Source of the DNA: Betaproteobacteria bacterium
GTDB lineage: Bacteria > Desulfobacterota > Desulfovibrionia > Desulfovibrionales > Desulfovibrionaceae
Direction of reading: 5' to 3'
Length of the DNA stretch: 13,312 bases
NCBI GenBank assembly: GCA_009778295.1
Contig: WRKB01000293.1
Span: 1 to 13,312, forward strand
Each line of letters starts with the position of its first letter. The stretch's first letter is position 1. Of the stretch, positions 1-7,331 are shown one piece after another. The notes beneath the pieces were generated by a model, which saw only the letters and a list, made by a program, of their open reading frames with translations, was not told the origin of the DNA and did not search any database. The position numbers and the translations under genes are program-made.

Positions 1-81
1 GCCGGCAAATCGGGAGAAGTATCTCCCCTCGCATCGTGGGTGTTGCGCCATCAATTGGAGCAGAACAGACGGCGGGAATAA
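1..81 (+). CDS. C-terminal tail of an upstream gene (partial, unidentified)
   Basis: Frame 1 is open from the window edge to a TAA at 79-81. The last residues read as a plausible helical tail (…LASWVLRHQLEQNRRRE). The stop lies 36 nt before the next start, consistent with an operon. In many proteobacteria the gene before corC is ybeY, in an ybeZ-ybeY-corC-lnt cluster, so YbeY is one possibility. No diagnostic motif lies in these 26 residues, and I do not recognise the protein. Frame 2 is also open to 103, so even the frame is not certain. Confidence 0.4.
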   Translation, partial: AGKSGEVSPLASWVLRHQLEQNRRRE

Positions 82-105
82 TCCTGCCGCGACCAACCTA
101 TAACC

Positions 106-120
106 GAGGAGTCACGCTTG
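106..120 (+). promoter_or_regulatory. Ribosome binding site fixing a TTG start
   Basis: GAGGAG at 106-111 lies six bases before TTG 118-120. No ATG or GTG occurs in this frame between the preceding in-frame stop (79-81) and 118. The next ATG (168) would remove the conserved N-terminal acidic helix. The TTG is therefore the best start for the CBS-domain gene. Confidence 0.7.
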
Positions 121-945
121 GTTCAGGAACCAGAAAGGGGCTTATGGTCACGCTTGATCAGTCTGTTCATGCGGCATGACGAAGAACGCCTTGAGAAAGC
201 TATCCTTGAAGCACGCGCCGAAGGTGAAGTCGCTGCCGATGAAGGCTCTATGCTGCTACGGGTTTTACGACTCGACGATATGCAAGTCAGCGACATCATG
301 ACCCCCAGAACTGACTGCCACTGTATCCCGGCGGGAACTCTCCTGCCTGAGGGCACCCAGCTTATCATCGCCTCCGGACACTCGCGCATTCCCGTATACC
401 GGGAAACCCGCGATAATATCGTCGGCATCGTCTATGCTAAAGATTTGTTGCCCAGCCTTGTTAACGAGAAAGAACACCAAGGCATTATTGATCAGATTAT
501 GCGCCCCCCCTTCTTCGTGCCTGAAACCAAAATGGTACTGGAACTGCTGCAGGAATTCCGCAGCCGCAAACAGCATATCGCGGTGGTACTGGATGAATAT
601 GGCGGCACTTCCGGTCTTGTCACCATTGAGGATGTCCTGGAGGAAATCGTGGGTGACATTGAAGATGAACACGACACTCCGCAAGAAGAACACATCAAGA
701 TACTTGATGAAACGCATTTTGAACTTTCCGGCCGCGCTTGCCTGGATGACTTGGCCGAACTCGGCATCGTGCTGGCTTCCGACGAAGTGGATACCATCGG
801 CGGATATCTCAGCCTCACTGCGGGACATGTACCGTTCGCCGGAGAAGAATTCGTCCTGAGCGGCTGGAAATTTAAAGTATTGGAAGCAAGCACCAAGGCA
901 ATCCGTTGTATAGGTGTGGAACCGGCAGACGGCCGCCCTGCATGA
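118..945 (+). CDS. corC: CorC/YbeX-like CBS-domain protein
   Basis: 275 aa soluble protein of the CorC/HlyC family. It has two CBS domains, about residues 58-118 (starting VSDIMTPR) and 125-185 (IMRPPFFVP, then LDEYGGTSGLVTIEDVLEEI). A C-terminal transporter-associated CorC_HlyC domain follows at about 200-270. There is no membrane DUF21 domain, so it matches short CorC/YbeX proteins and not the membrane CNNM-like HlyC proteins. CBS pairs bind adenine nucleotides. CorC has been linked to Mg/Co efflux, and YbeX has more recently been tied to ribosome and RNA-related phenotypes; the exact role is unsettled. The start is TTG with a good ribosome binding site. The stop overlaps the lnt start as ATGA (942-945), the usual corC-lnt coupling. 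Confidence 0.9.
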   Translation: MVQEPERGLWSRLISLFMRHDEERLEKAILEARAEGEVAADEGSMLLRVLRLDDMQVSDIMTPRTDCHCIPAGTLLPEGTQLIIASGHSRIPVYRETRDNIVGIVYAKDLLPSLVNEKEHQGIIDQIMRPPFFVPETKMVLELLQEFRSRKQHIAVVLDEYGGTSGLVTIEDVLEEIVGDIEDEHDTPQEEHIKILDETHFELSGRACLDDLAELGIVLASDEVDTIGGYLSLTAGHVPFAGEEFVLSGWKFKVLEASTKAIRCIGVEPADGRPA

Positions 946-2474
946 TCCCTTCCTTATATATCGGCTTGGGCGGCGCAATCGGCCTTTTTCTGGGTTTTCC
1001 AAATCCCTTCGTCCACTTGCCTGTCTTGGTTCTTATCTATCCAGCGGCATTAGCTTTGTTAGGTGAAAATGCGCCCAGCCCCGCGTCTGCACTGCGACAG
1101 GGCTGGCTCACGGGCATTGCCGGCGCTTCCGCGGCGCTGTACTGGCTGGCAGTCCCGGTATACGAGGTGGGGGGGCTGCCCTGGATTCTGGCCGTCCCCT
1201 GTTCCTTAGCCATAGGCGCGTATGTGGGCCTGTACGGAGGATTCTTTGCTGTGTTTGCCAACAGGCTGAAGACATACCCCCCGTTCACCCGTTGCTGCGC
1301 TCTAGCTCTGTGCTGGTTCCTGCTGGAGGATTTACGCGGTTTCCTTTTTACCGGCTTTCCCTGGCTGACGCTGGCTTCGGCCTTTGTTCCCTGGACTCCC
1401 GTCATTCAAGCGGCAGCACTGTTCGGAAGTTACGGTCTGGGTGGTTTATTAGCCGGAACAGCATGCTTGTTCGCACATGGTCTTCGCCGTAAAAGCTGCC
1501 TTTACTGCGGTCTGCTGATCTCATTGGCCCTACCGCTCGGCGGCCTGCTACGGCTGGAAAGCCTGCCCGGCCCGGACGCCTCTCCTCTGACTAGGCCACT
1601 TAATTTTGCACTGATACAAGGAAATATCGACCAAAATCAAAAGTGGCTCTCTGCCTACCAGCAGGCTACGATAGCACATTATCTGCGCCTCAGTGAGCAG
1701 GTAGCCGCAAAGGGACATCTTGACCTGATTGTCTGGCCGGAAACCGCCATGCCGTTCTTTTTCCAAAACCAGCCGGAATATGCCTCCCTTATACGCGAAT
1801 TTGCAAAAAAATACGCCGTGCCTCTGCTCATAGGCGCGCCCGCGCACGACGGGGGGATATCCGGCAAACGCCGCATCTTCAACCGCGCATTTCTCATCGG
1901 CAGTGGAGGACAGGATCTGGGATTTTACGACAAGGAACACCTCGTGCCCTTCGGGGAATATCTGCCTCCCTGGCTGTCTCATCCAGCCCTGGCCGTCCTT
2001 TTTCAAGGGGTGGGCGACTTTGTGCCTGGGGTTTCGGAACTCCCCTTACAGGTAAAGGCGCTTGCACTGGGGGTGCTCATCTGCTATGAGACAATTTTTC
2101 CGGAAATTGCGCAGGCGCGCGTGGGCGCGGGAGCCGAGCTGCTCCTCAATATCAGCAACGATGCGTGGTTTGGCCTGACGTCAGCGCCGGAACAACATCT
2201 GCAGCTTTCTGCGCTACGTGCCGTAGAACAGGGACGATGGCTCGCCAGGGCCACCAATACGGGTTTTTCAGCGTTTGTGGATCCTGCCGGACGCATACAC
2301 ACGCGCAGCAGCCTCATGAAGACGGAAACACTGGTAGGGACTGTGGTGCCGAGACAAGAATTTACACCTTTTCATCATATTTTTCCCTGGTTGAGGTATC
2401 TTGTTCCGACGCTCCTGCTATGCGTACTGCTTGTCCCCAAGATATGCCATCATCAAGCAATTGAAACTCTATAA
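942..2474 (+). CDS. lnt: Apolipoprotein N-acyltransferase
   Basis: 510 aa, the size of the family (about 510). Lnt adds the third acyl chain to the N-terminal cysteine of lipoproteins in the inner membrane. The first 205 residues are mostly hydrophobic membrane segments. A nitrilase-fold domain spans about 220-470, and a last membrane helix lies at about 484-501. The catalytic triad is visible: Glu267 in LIVWPETAMPFF, Lys331 in FYDKEHLVPFGEYLPP and Cys381 in LGVLICYETIFPE. NDAWFG lies at 406-411. I chose ATG 942, which overlaps the corC stop, over an in-frame upstream extension to 906, because the family starts directly with a hydrophobic segment. The next gene begins 2 nt after the stop. One substrate may be the lipoprotein encoded at 7372-8415. 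Confidence 0.96.
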   Translation: MIPSLYIGLGGAIGLFLGFPNPFVHLPVLVLIYPAALALLGENAPSPASALRQGWLTGIAGASAALYWLAVPVYEVGGLPWILAVPCSLAIGAYVGLYGGFFAVFANRLKTYPPFTRCCALALCWFLLEDLRGFLFTGFPWLTLASAFVPWTPVIQAAALFGSYGLGGLLAGTACLFAHGLRRKSCLYCGLLISLALPLGGLLRLESLPGPDASPLTRPLNFALIQGNIDQNQKWLSAYQQATIAHYLRLSEQVAAKGHLDLIVWPETAMPFFFQNQPEYASLIREFAKKYAVPLLIGAPAHDGGISGKRRIFNRAFLIGSGGQDLGFYDKEHLVPFGEYLPPWLSHPALAVLFQGVGDFVPGVSELPLQVKALALGVLICYETIFPEIAQARVGAGAELLLNISNDAWFGLTSAPEQHLQLSALRAVEQGRWLARATNTGFSAFVDPAGRIHTRSSLMKTETLVGTVVPRQEFTPFHHIFPWLRYLVPTLLLCVLLVPKICHHQAIETL

Positions 2475-2476
2475 CC

Positions 2477-3584
2477 ATGTTGCAACTTGCCGAATTGCGC
2501 ACCCGTTGCGCCCCGCTGTCTGAACGTTTCGCTTCGCTATGGAGGCGGCTTTGACTTTGCCGCGAACGCGAAGCGTCTTGACGAAATAGAAGAACAGCTT
2601 GCCAAGCCCGGCGTCTGGAGCGCGCCCTCGGCCCTGACGCCTGTACTCCAGGAAAAAAGCCGCCTGGAGGCCGAAACCGGACGCCTTAAGCGCCTTTCAG
2701 ACTGCCATGCCAATATGGAAGAATGGCTGCAGCTTGCCGAAGAGGATGAAGAGGCATTAAGCGTCCTTGACGAACAGGCACATCTTCTGGAAGCTTTGCT
2801 GGAGGAAACGGAAATGAGCCTTCTGCTCGCTGCCGAGGAGGATGGGCGCGACGCACTCCTGGAAATACACCCTGGCGCCGGAGGAACCGAAGCCCAAGAC
2901 TGGGCAGAAATGTTGCTGCGCATGTATACACGCTGGGCTGACAGCCATAGCTTTGGCCTGGAAGAGTTGGACTACCTTCCTGGAGATGAAGCCGGCATAA
3001 AAAGCGTCACGTTGCGTGTACGAGGCCCCAACGCATACGGTTTTTTGAAAAGCGAACGCGGCATCCACCGGCTGATCCGCATTTCTCCTTTTGATTCCTC
3101 CGGTCGCCGCCATACCTCCTTCGCTTCGGTGGACGTTATCCCAGATGCGGGACAGGACATTGTAATTGAGATCAAGGAAGCGGATTTGCGTATTGACACC
3201 TTCCGCTCCAGCGGACCAGGCGGACAGAGCGTGAACAAAACCAGCTCCGCCGTGCGCATCACTCATCTGCCCACAGGTATTGTCGCTCAATGTCAAAACG
3301 AAAAATCCCAGCATAGCAACAAAGAAACCGCCATGCAGATTCTACGGGCCAGGCTTTACGACCTTGAAAATCGGAAACGCGATGCGGCGCGCCAAGCCAC
3401 CTACGCCGACAAAGACAGCATTGCCTTTGGCAGCCAGATCCGTACCTATACACTGCAACCCTATCGACTTGTGAAAGATCACCGCACCAATTCCGAAATG
3501 GGAGATGTAGACGCCGTGCTTTCCGGACGTATCGATCAATTCCAACGTGAATATCTTTTACATCAACATGGCCAACCGCGTTGA
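2477..3584 (+). CDS. prfB: Peptide chain release factor 2 (programmed +1 frameshift)
   Basis: RF2 releases peptides at UGA and UAA. The gene is split. Frame 0 starts at ATG 2477 and encodes 25 residues (MLQLAELRTRCAPLSERF…WRRL) ending at an in-frame TGA (2552-2554). A +1 shift continues in the frame starting at GAC 2553, giving DFAANAKRLDEIEEQL to the TGA at 3582-3584, 368 aa in all (E. coli 365). The UGA-recognition motif SPF is at residues 203-205 (3084-3092). The catalytic GGQ is at 248-250 (3219-3227). ATG 2477 is 2 nt after the lnt stop with no good Shine-Dalgarno, suggesting coupling. An ATG at 2487 opens the second frame directly but gives a non-family N-terminus (MPNCAPVAPRCL…), so it is not the start. 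The end overlaps the next gene. Confidence 0.97.
2541..2555 (+). promoter_or_regulatory. RF2 autoregulatory +1 frameshift site
   Basis: An internal Shine-Dalgarno-like GGAGG (2541-2545) lies three bases before the slip codon CTT (2549-2551). The stop TGA (2552-2554) and a C (2555) follow, giving CTTTGAC. This is the classical arrangement, with the same 3-nt spacing as E. coli prfB. When RF2 is scarce, the slow UGA lets the peptidyl-tRNA slip +1 onto UUU and make full-length RF2. When RF2 is plentiful, a 25-residue peptide is released. The sequence is seen directly; the mechanism is from the known system. Confidence 0.96.
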
Positions 3585-4095
3585 CTCTTTTTTGCGCCTG
3601 CTCGCGGCTTCTGACTTCCAACATGAGCTGGAGATGGAAGTACTGCGTGCCAAACGGGGACGATGTCCGCTGTCTCTGGTGATCTTCGTGCTCGAATTCC
3701 GGAATAAAAACAACAAAGACGTGGAGGAGCGGGAACTGATCCGCTGTATTGGAGACTACGCAAGCCCATGCGATTCGTTAGGGCTTTTGCCCAAGAGACG
3801 CTACGCCCTTCTTCTTCCAGGTGCAGAAATTTTCAGGGCGCGAAATATTGCAGAACACATCCTGCAACGCTTTGAAAATTCAGGATGCAACTGCACAGCC
3901 GGCATTGCCAGCGCAAAACTTCCTGAAAACGCCCATGCCGAAACGCTTCTACAACAAGCCATCACCACCTTGCGACAGAACCAGCATCAGAGCGGCAAGG
4001 TCAGCGTCTATCATGAACAGGCGGACGTCCTATCTCTACACAAGACCCTGGTTCATTCACACGAAAAACGCTTCCTTTTTTCCGGAGGAGAATAA
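3568..4095 (+). CDS. Degenerate GGDEF-like domain protein
   Basis: 175 aa from ATG 3568, or seven residues more from GTG 3547; neither start has an obvious ribosome binding site. The start overlaps the prfB end by 17 nt. The sequence follows the GGDEF/diguanylate-cyclase fold from end to end: PLSLVIFVLEF (34-44, first strand), LLPKRRYALLLPG (73-85) where R-x-GGDEF-ALLLPG is expected, a helix (ARNIAEHILQRF, 91-102), CTAGIA (109-114, like TxSIGIA) and AETLLQQAITTLRQNQHQSGK (124-144, like the AD.AL..AK..GRN end). The GG(D/E)EF signature and metal-binding acidic residues are missing, so diguanylate cyclase activity is unlikely; a binding or partner role is more likely. It ends one base before the ParA-type ATPase, suggesting the two work together. 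Assignment is by pattern, not by a search. Confidence 0.72.
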   Translation: MANRVDSFLRLLAASDFQHELEMEVLRAKRGRCPLSLVIFVLEFRNKNNKDVEERELIRCIGDYASPCDSLGLLPKRRYALLLPGAEIFRARNIAEHILQRFENSGCNCTAGIASAKLPENAHAETLLQQAITTLRQNQHQSGKVSVYHEQADVLSLHKTLVHSHEKRFLFSGGE

Positions 4096-4099
4096 CATG
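4084..4099 (+). promoter_or_regulatory. Strong ribosome binding site fixing the ATPase start
   Basis: GGAGGAG (4084-4090) lies six bases before ATG 4097-4099, inside the last codons of the preceding gene. It rules out the long in-frame upstream extension (open back to 3821), which only shadows the GGDEF-like gene. Confidence 0.85.
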
Positions 4100-4915
4100 G
4101 AATCCGGCAAAACGCTCAGCATCGCCATCATGAGCGGCAAAGGAGGGGTGGGTAAGACAAACCTGACCCTGAACCTCGGCTATGCCTTGCACATGTGCGG
4201 CCATTCCGTGTTGCTTATGGACTGTGATTTAGGATTGGCAAATCTAGACGTACTCCTCGGCATAGCCCCCGAAGGCAATATGCAGGACGTTCTGCTTGGT
4301 TCAACCGATATACGAAGCATCATCCATCCGATAGCGCCGCATGGTTTCGATATTCTGCCGGCTGCCTCCGGCGTACCTGAACTGGCGGAAATGACGGACG
4401 ACATGCGCCAGATGCTGCTTGACCGCTTGACGCCTGAACTTGGCCGCTACGACTATGTACTGATGGATACCGGAGCAGGAATCAGTGAAACCGTGCAGAC
4501 AATAGCAGCCATGGCAGCCTTGCGCATTGTAGTGATCACGCCCGAACCCACTTCGCTCACAGACAGTTATGCCCTGATTAAGGTGCTATCTGCCCGCCAC
4601 GGGGTGCGTGATTTTTTGATTCTGGCTAATCAGGTACAAAACGAGAAGGAAACACAGTACGCTTTTTCACGGCTTTCTATGGCTTGCCAGAAATTTTTGC
4701 AGATCGAACCGACTTTCCTCGCCGCTGTGCGCAATGATAAGGAACTCATTGAGGCCGTACGCCGACAGCAGGCGCTGCTGGTCTACAAACCTGCATGCCG
4801 CGCAGCGCGGGATATTCAGGTAGCTGCTGATAAAATACAAAAAATCCGGTATACTATGACTGAATGGATGCGAAAAAACCCCATACTGCGTTCATTGCCA
4901 AAGGTCGAAAATTGA
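4097..4915 (+). CDS. MinD/ParA-family ATPase, FlhG (FleN/YlxH)-like
   Basis: 272 aa cytosolic P-loop ATPase. The deviant Walker A is SGKGGVGKTN (13-22) with the signature Lys15. The switch I/A' region is LLMDCDLGLANLDVLLG (39-55). Walker B is VLMDTGAGIS (121-130). DLGLANLDVLLG and DTGAGIS are typical of the FlhG branch, more than of MinD or ParA. No DQAxxLR-type FlhF-activating motif appears at the N-terminus. The C-terminus (…WMRKNPILRSLPKVEN) does not look like the MinD amphipathic membrane-targeting helix. Such ATPases act as nucleotide-driven dimers that set the number or position of a structure. No flagellar, min or par genes are nearby, so its target is unknown. The partner is probably the GGDEF-like protein encoded one base upstream. 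The promoter of the next gene lies in its 3' end. Confidence 0.88.
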   Translation: MESGKTLSIAIMSGKGGVGKTNLTLNLGYALHMCGHSVLLMDCDLGLANLDVLLGIAPEGNMQDVLLGSTDIRSIIHPIAPHGFDILPAASGVPELAEMTDDMRQMLLDRLTPELGRYDYVLMDTGAGISETVQTIAAMAALRIVVITPEPTSLTDSYALIKVLSARHGVRDFLILANQVQNEKETQYAFSRLSMACQKFLQIEPTFLAAVRNDKELIEAVRRQQALLVYKPACRAARDIQVAADKIQKIRYTMTEWMRKNPILRSLPKVEN

Positions 4916-4923
4916 TCTATACT
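4895..4923 (+). promoter_or_regulatory. Sigma-70-type promoter for the HU/IHF gene
   Basis: A -35 TTGCCA (4895-4900) and -10 TATACT (4918-4923) are separated by exactly 17 nt, each one mismatch from consensus. Transcription would start near 4930, leaving a leader of about 65 nt before ATG 4995. The -35 lies inside the end of the ATPase gene and the -10 straddles its downstream edge, giving the DNA-binding protein independent expression. Confidence 0.75.
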
Positions 4924-4994
4924 AAAAAGTAGTGGATATAGTTCTCAAAAAATATTTTTCCTTGACGTCTATTTTCAGGATACGGAGTTTTCGC

Positions 4995-5270
4995 ATGAAC
5001 AAGAGTGAACTTATCAAACACCTCGCCGACGAAACTAATCTGCCGCCGGAAGAAGCCACTTTGGTGGTCAATACCTTTGTGGACTGCATGAAAGAATCCC
5101 TGCTCGCCAATGAACGCGTCGAGATCCGTGGGTTCGGCAGTTTCAAGGTCAAACAGTATGAAGGCTATGTCGGCCGCAATCCAAAAACCGGGGTGAGCGT
5201 GGAAGTGCGCCCCAAGCGTCTGCCTTTCTTCCGTGCGGGCAAAGAACTCAAAGAGTTTCTTAACGCGTAG
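4995..5270 (+). CDS. HU/IHF-family DNA-bending protein
   Basis: 91 aa, the usual length. It opens with the dimerisation helices (MNKSELIKHLADETNLPPEEA), then RVEIRGFGSFKVK (41-53). The DNA-contacting arm GRNPKTG carries the intercalating proline, and the C-terminal …PFFRAGKELKEFLNA is characteristic. These proteins bind the minor groove as homo- or heterodimers, sharply bend DNA and organise the nucleoid. RNPKTG and KELKEFL are shared by IHF beta-type and HU proteins, so I leave the subtype open. The start is ATG 4995 with GGAG (4984-4987) seven bases upstream; an in-frame extension to 4932 would be translated leader. It has its own promoter and terminator and so forms a single-gene unit that may also receive readthrough from upstream. 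Confidence 0.95.
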   Translation: MNKSELIKHLADETNLPPEEATLVVNTFVDCMKESLLANERVEIRGFGSFKVKQYEGYVGRNPKTGVSVEVRPKRLPFFRAGKELKEFLNA

Positions 5271-5296
5271 CGCAAAGCCGTCTCAGCTTTTCTCTG

Positions 5297-5337
5297 AACA
5301 GCCCGTTGCGCTCCATGCCGACGGGTTGTTCTTCTTT
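5297..5337 (+). terminator. Intrinsic terminator after the HU/IHF gene
   Basis: AACAGCCCGT (5297-5306) pairs with ACGGGTTGTT (5321-5330): ten pairs including one G·U, with a 14-nt loop. The T-rich CTTCTTT follows at 5331-5337. It closes the long + strand series that began left of the window. Confidence 0.85.
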
Positions 5338-5413
5338 GTGCGTCAAACCGTGCCGAATGAAGGCCCTTTTTTGTCCTAGCGATGTTTCACCCTGTTATCC
5401 ATGAGGAGGGAGT

Positions 5414-6292
5414 ATGCGTTTTACCGGAGCTTACACCGCCCTTGTCACCCCTTTCAAAGACGGCGCGCCGGATGAAGCCCGCTATCGCCGCTTCATTGAG
5501 TGGCAGATCGAGCAGGGCATCAATGGACTTGTTCCCTGCGGAACCACCGGAGAATCCGCGACGCTCTCGCACGAGGAGCATGAACGGGTCATCCGCATCT
5601 GCGTGGAACAAGCCAAAGGACGCGTTCCCGTGCTTGCCGGAGCAGGCTCGAACAATACCCCCGAAGCCGTCAGGCTGACGCGCTTCGCCAAGGAAGCGGG
5701 AGCTGACGGCGCGCTGCTCATCACGCCCTATTACAACAAACCCACCCAAGAAGGCCTGTACCGGCACTTTGCCGCCATTGCCGATGCGGTGGATTTTCCA
5801 CTTATTCCCTATAATGTGCCCGGCCGCACGGGCTGCAACCTGCTACCCGCGACTCTGGGGCGTCTGGCGCGAGAATATCCGAATATTGCCGGGGTAAAAG
5901 AAGCTACTGGCGATCTAACCCAAGTATCCGAGGTACGTGAACAGTGCGGCGCGCAATTCTGCCTGCTTTCCGGCGATGACTTCACAGTGCTCCCCATTCT
6001 GGCGGTAGGTGGTTGCGGAGTCATCTCCGTCACCTCCAATATTGCGCCCGCCAAAATGTCCAAGCTCTGCTCCTCCTTTGTGCAAGGCGATCTGGAAAGC
6101 GCCCGCGCCCTGCACTTTGAGCTTGCTCCGCTCAACAGAGCCATGTTCCTGGAAACCAACCCCATCCCCGTCAAAACAGCCCTGCATCTGATGGGATTCG
6201 CGGAATTAGAATTCCGACTGCCCCTGTGCCCCCTCGGCGAAGGCAACATGGTCAAGCTTAAGGAGGCATTGCGCGCGGCGAAGCTTGTATAG
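5414..6292 (+). CDS. dapA: 4-hydroxy-tetrahydrodipicolinate synthase
   Basis: 292 aa, exactly the family length. It condenses pyruvate with aspartate semialdehyde, the first committed step to diaminopimelate and lysine, in the cytosol. Visible active-site features are GTTGES (43-48, Thr44 and Thr45), Tyr107 in [12 protein letters not shown], Tyr133 in [10 protein letters not shown] with Arg138, and the Schiff-base Lys162 in GVKEATGD. The usual C-terminal [11 protein letters not shown] is present. The start ATG 5414 has a strong GAGGAGGG (5403-5410) just upstream. It lies 143 nt after the HU/IHF gene, beyond its terminator, so a promoter is expected in 5338-5400, but I see no convincing one. 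No other lysine gene is nearby. I found no terminator directly after the stop. Confidence 0.97.
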   Translation: MRFTGAYTALVTPFKDGAPDEARYRRFIEWQIEQGINGLVPCGTTGESATLSHEEHERVIRICVEQAKGRVPVLAGAGSNNTPEAVRLTRFAKEAGADGALLITPYYNKPTQEGLYRHFAAIADAVDFPLIPYNVPGRTGCNLLPATLGRLAREYPNIAGVKEATGDLTQVSEVREQCGAQFCLLSGDDFTVLPILAVGGCGVISVTSNIAPAKMSKLCSSFVQGDLESARALHFELAPLNRAMFLETNPIPVKTALHLMGFAELEFRLPLCPLGEGNMVKLKEALRAAKLV

Positions 6293-6524
6293 AGCAGATT
6301 ACTTGTAACAGTAGTATCGTAGCCGAATGAAGCGTCGCCAGGAAGGGGTGAAACAAACACGCCTTGTTTGCGCAACTCGTTGCAAATCCTCGCTTGACTG
6401 GTATGGAAAAGCCGATGGCAAAGGTGGCGACAGCAGCCTCCATGGTCTCTTCAACGCGGTTTTTCAGGTCCGACTCCTGCCTGCTCAAACAGCGCTTCGT
6501 TCCTTCTCGGCTAGGATGCAGTGT
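6293..6524 (+). other. Gap between dapA and the DUF488 gene
   Basis: About 230 nt with no convincing gene. The DUF488 frame is open back to 6327, and a minus-strand frame (6258-6626) also crosses it, but neither product looks like a known family or has a supporting ribosome binding site. A short perfect inverted repeat, GCAAC-TC-GTTGC, lies near 6375. I see no clear promoter or terminator; the gap could be a decayed gene. Confidence 0.4.
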
Positions 6525-6875
6525 ATGCGCATAGCAACAAAACGGGTATATGACGCCTTGGAAACGGCAGACGGATATCGTGTACTTGTGGATAGAGTTT
6601 GGCCGCGCGGGCTGACCAAGGAACACGCCGCCGTAGCGTTATGGGCCAAAAATGTGGCTCCTTCCAATGCTCTCCGGCAATGGTTCGGACATGCCCCGGA
6701 GAAATGGAATGAATTTCAGAGACGTTACCGTGTCGAACTCGCAGCCAATGCCCAGGCGTTTGATGAACTGCGCGCCGCAATAAAAGGCAAGGACACGGTA
6801 ACACTCGTGTACGGGGCGAAAGATGAGCAGCACAACCAAGCGCTTGTTCTGCAAGCTATATTGCTTGGCACATGA
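6525..6875 (+). CDS. DUF488 (YeaO-like) family protein
   Basis: 116 aa. It shows the DUF488/YeaO pattern in order: RVYD near the start, YRVLVDRVWPRGLTKE (20-35), LWAKNVAPSNALRQWFGH (40-57), W..FQRRYRVEL (61-73), then VTLVYGAKDEQHNQALVL near the C-terminus. The conserved Arg, Trp and His residues of these segments are present. The family is widespread and its biochemical role is not firmly known; I do not assign one. I chose ATG 6525 because AGGA (6513-6516) lies eight bases before it. ATG 6516, three codons upstream in frame, overlaps that AGGA and has no site of its own. The gene ends inside its own terminator. Confidence 0.85.
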   Translation: MRIATKRVYDALETADGYRVLVDRVWPRGLTKEHAAVALWAKNVAPSNALRQWFGHAPEKWNEFQRRYRVELAANAQAFDELRAAIKGKDTVTLVYGAKDEQHNQALVLQAILLGT

Positions 6876-6896
6876 CGCAGAATGCCAAGCTTTTTT
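6863..6896 (+). terminator. Intrinsic terminator overlapping the DUF488 stop
   Basis: GCTTGGCA (6863-6870) and TGCCAAGC (6883-6890) form a perfect 8-bp stem with a 12-nt loop, followed by six T (6891-6896). The left arm encodes the last residues of the DUF488 protein, and its TGA stop (6873-6875) sits in the loop. Confidence 0.9.
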
Positions 6897-7148
6897 GATA
6901 TGCCCCATTCGCCCCAGGACCACAAAGCCCCGCCCCGCCCCGGCCCCAAAGAGCGAGAAACGGGAAATTCGCTTTTAGTCCTTCGCGGCCTTCAATCCTT
7001 TCAAATCATCTGCTTATTGGATTAAAAAATTGTTTTATATTATATAAATATCTATTACGCACCTTCTATATCCCCTGGATTTTACAAAGAACTTCTTCAG
7101 AAAAGAAAAGGTGCTTACTACAATTTATTCGTAACTACCTGATATTCC
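6897..7148. other. Gene-free stretch with C-rich and AT-rich blocks
   Basis: About 250 nt with no supportable gene. It begins with a C-rich low-complexity block (about 6903-6948, repeated GCCCC units). An AT-rich block follows (about 7016-7070, including TATATTATATAAATAT). The right end is the 3' flank of the minus-strand tRNA, which shows no clear GC-rich terminator hairpin. It may simply be spacer. Confidence 0.5.
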
Positions 7149-7224
7149 TGGTGGGTGGTACAGGACTCGAACCTGTGACCCTCGGCTTGTAAGGCCGATG
7201 CTCCACCAACTGAGCTAACCACCC
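7149..7224 (-). tRNA. tRNA-Val (anticodon UAC)
   Basis: Read on the minus strand, the full cloverleaf is visible: acceptor GGGTGGT/ACCACCC, D-stem GCTC/GAGC with loop AGTTGGTG, anticodon stem TCGGC/GCCGA with loop CTTACAA (anticodon TAC), variable GGGTC, T-stem ACAGG/CCTGT with loop TTCGAGT, discriminator A and an encoded CCA. It totals 76 nt. It reads GUA and probably other GUN codons. No clear own promoter was found; it lies 147 nt downstream of the minus-strand lipoprotein gene. Confidence 0.97.
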
Positions 7225-7331
7225 TCGCAGCAAACGCAGTGTACGCAATGTGCATTTTGGAAGCATACTCGGTATCCACCAAAAAGAAAAGAGAGGGTTC
7301 GCCCGGGTAGTGCTCAGTTTGAAATTTGATT

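Noticed and set aside
265..1002. Long minus-strand open frame opposite corC
   Set aside because: It is the shadow of a well-supported gene, with no family resemblance.
2757..3314. Minus-strand open frame opposite prfB
   Set aside because: prfB carries SPF and GGQ motifs over the same bases; the opposite product has no recognisable domain.
3821..4096. Long N-terminal extension of the ParA-type ATPase
   Set aside because: It overlaps the GGDEF-like gene, and a strong ribosome binding site sits just before ATG 4097.
4962..4987. TTGACG (4962-4967) as the HU promoter -35
   Set aside because: No acceptable -10 lies 16-18 nt downstream, and the ribosome binding site occupies that place.
6258..6626. 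Minus-strand frame between dapA and the DUF488 gene
   Set aside because: Part of it (SDLKNRVEETMEAAVATF) looks protein-like, but it overlaps both flanking genes and has no start signal. A gene remnant cannot be excluded.
6903..6948. C-rich repeated block as a functional repeat array
   Set aside because: Only irregular GCCCC runs; no unit long or regular enough to be CRISPR or a defined repeat family.
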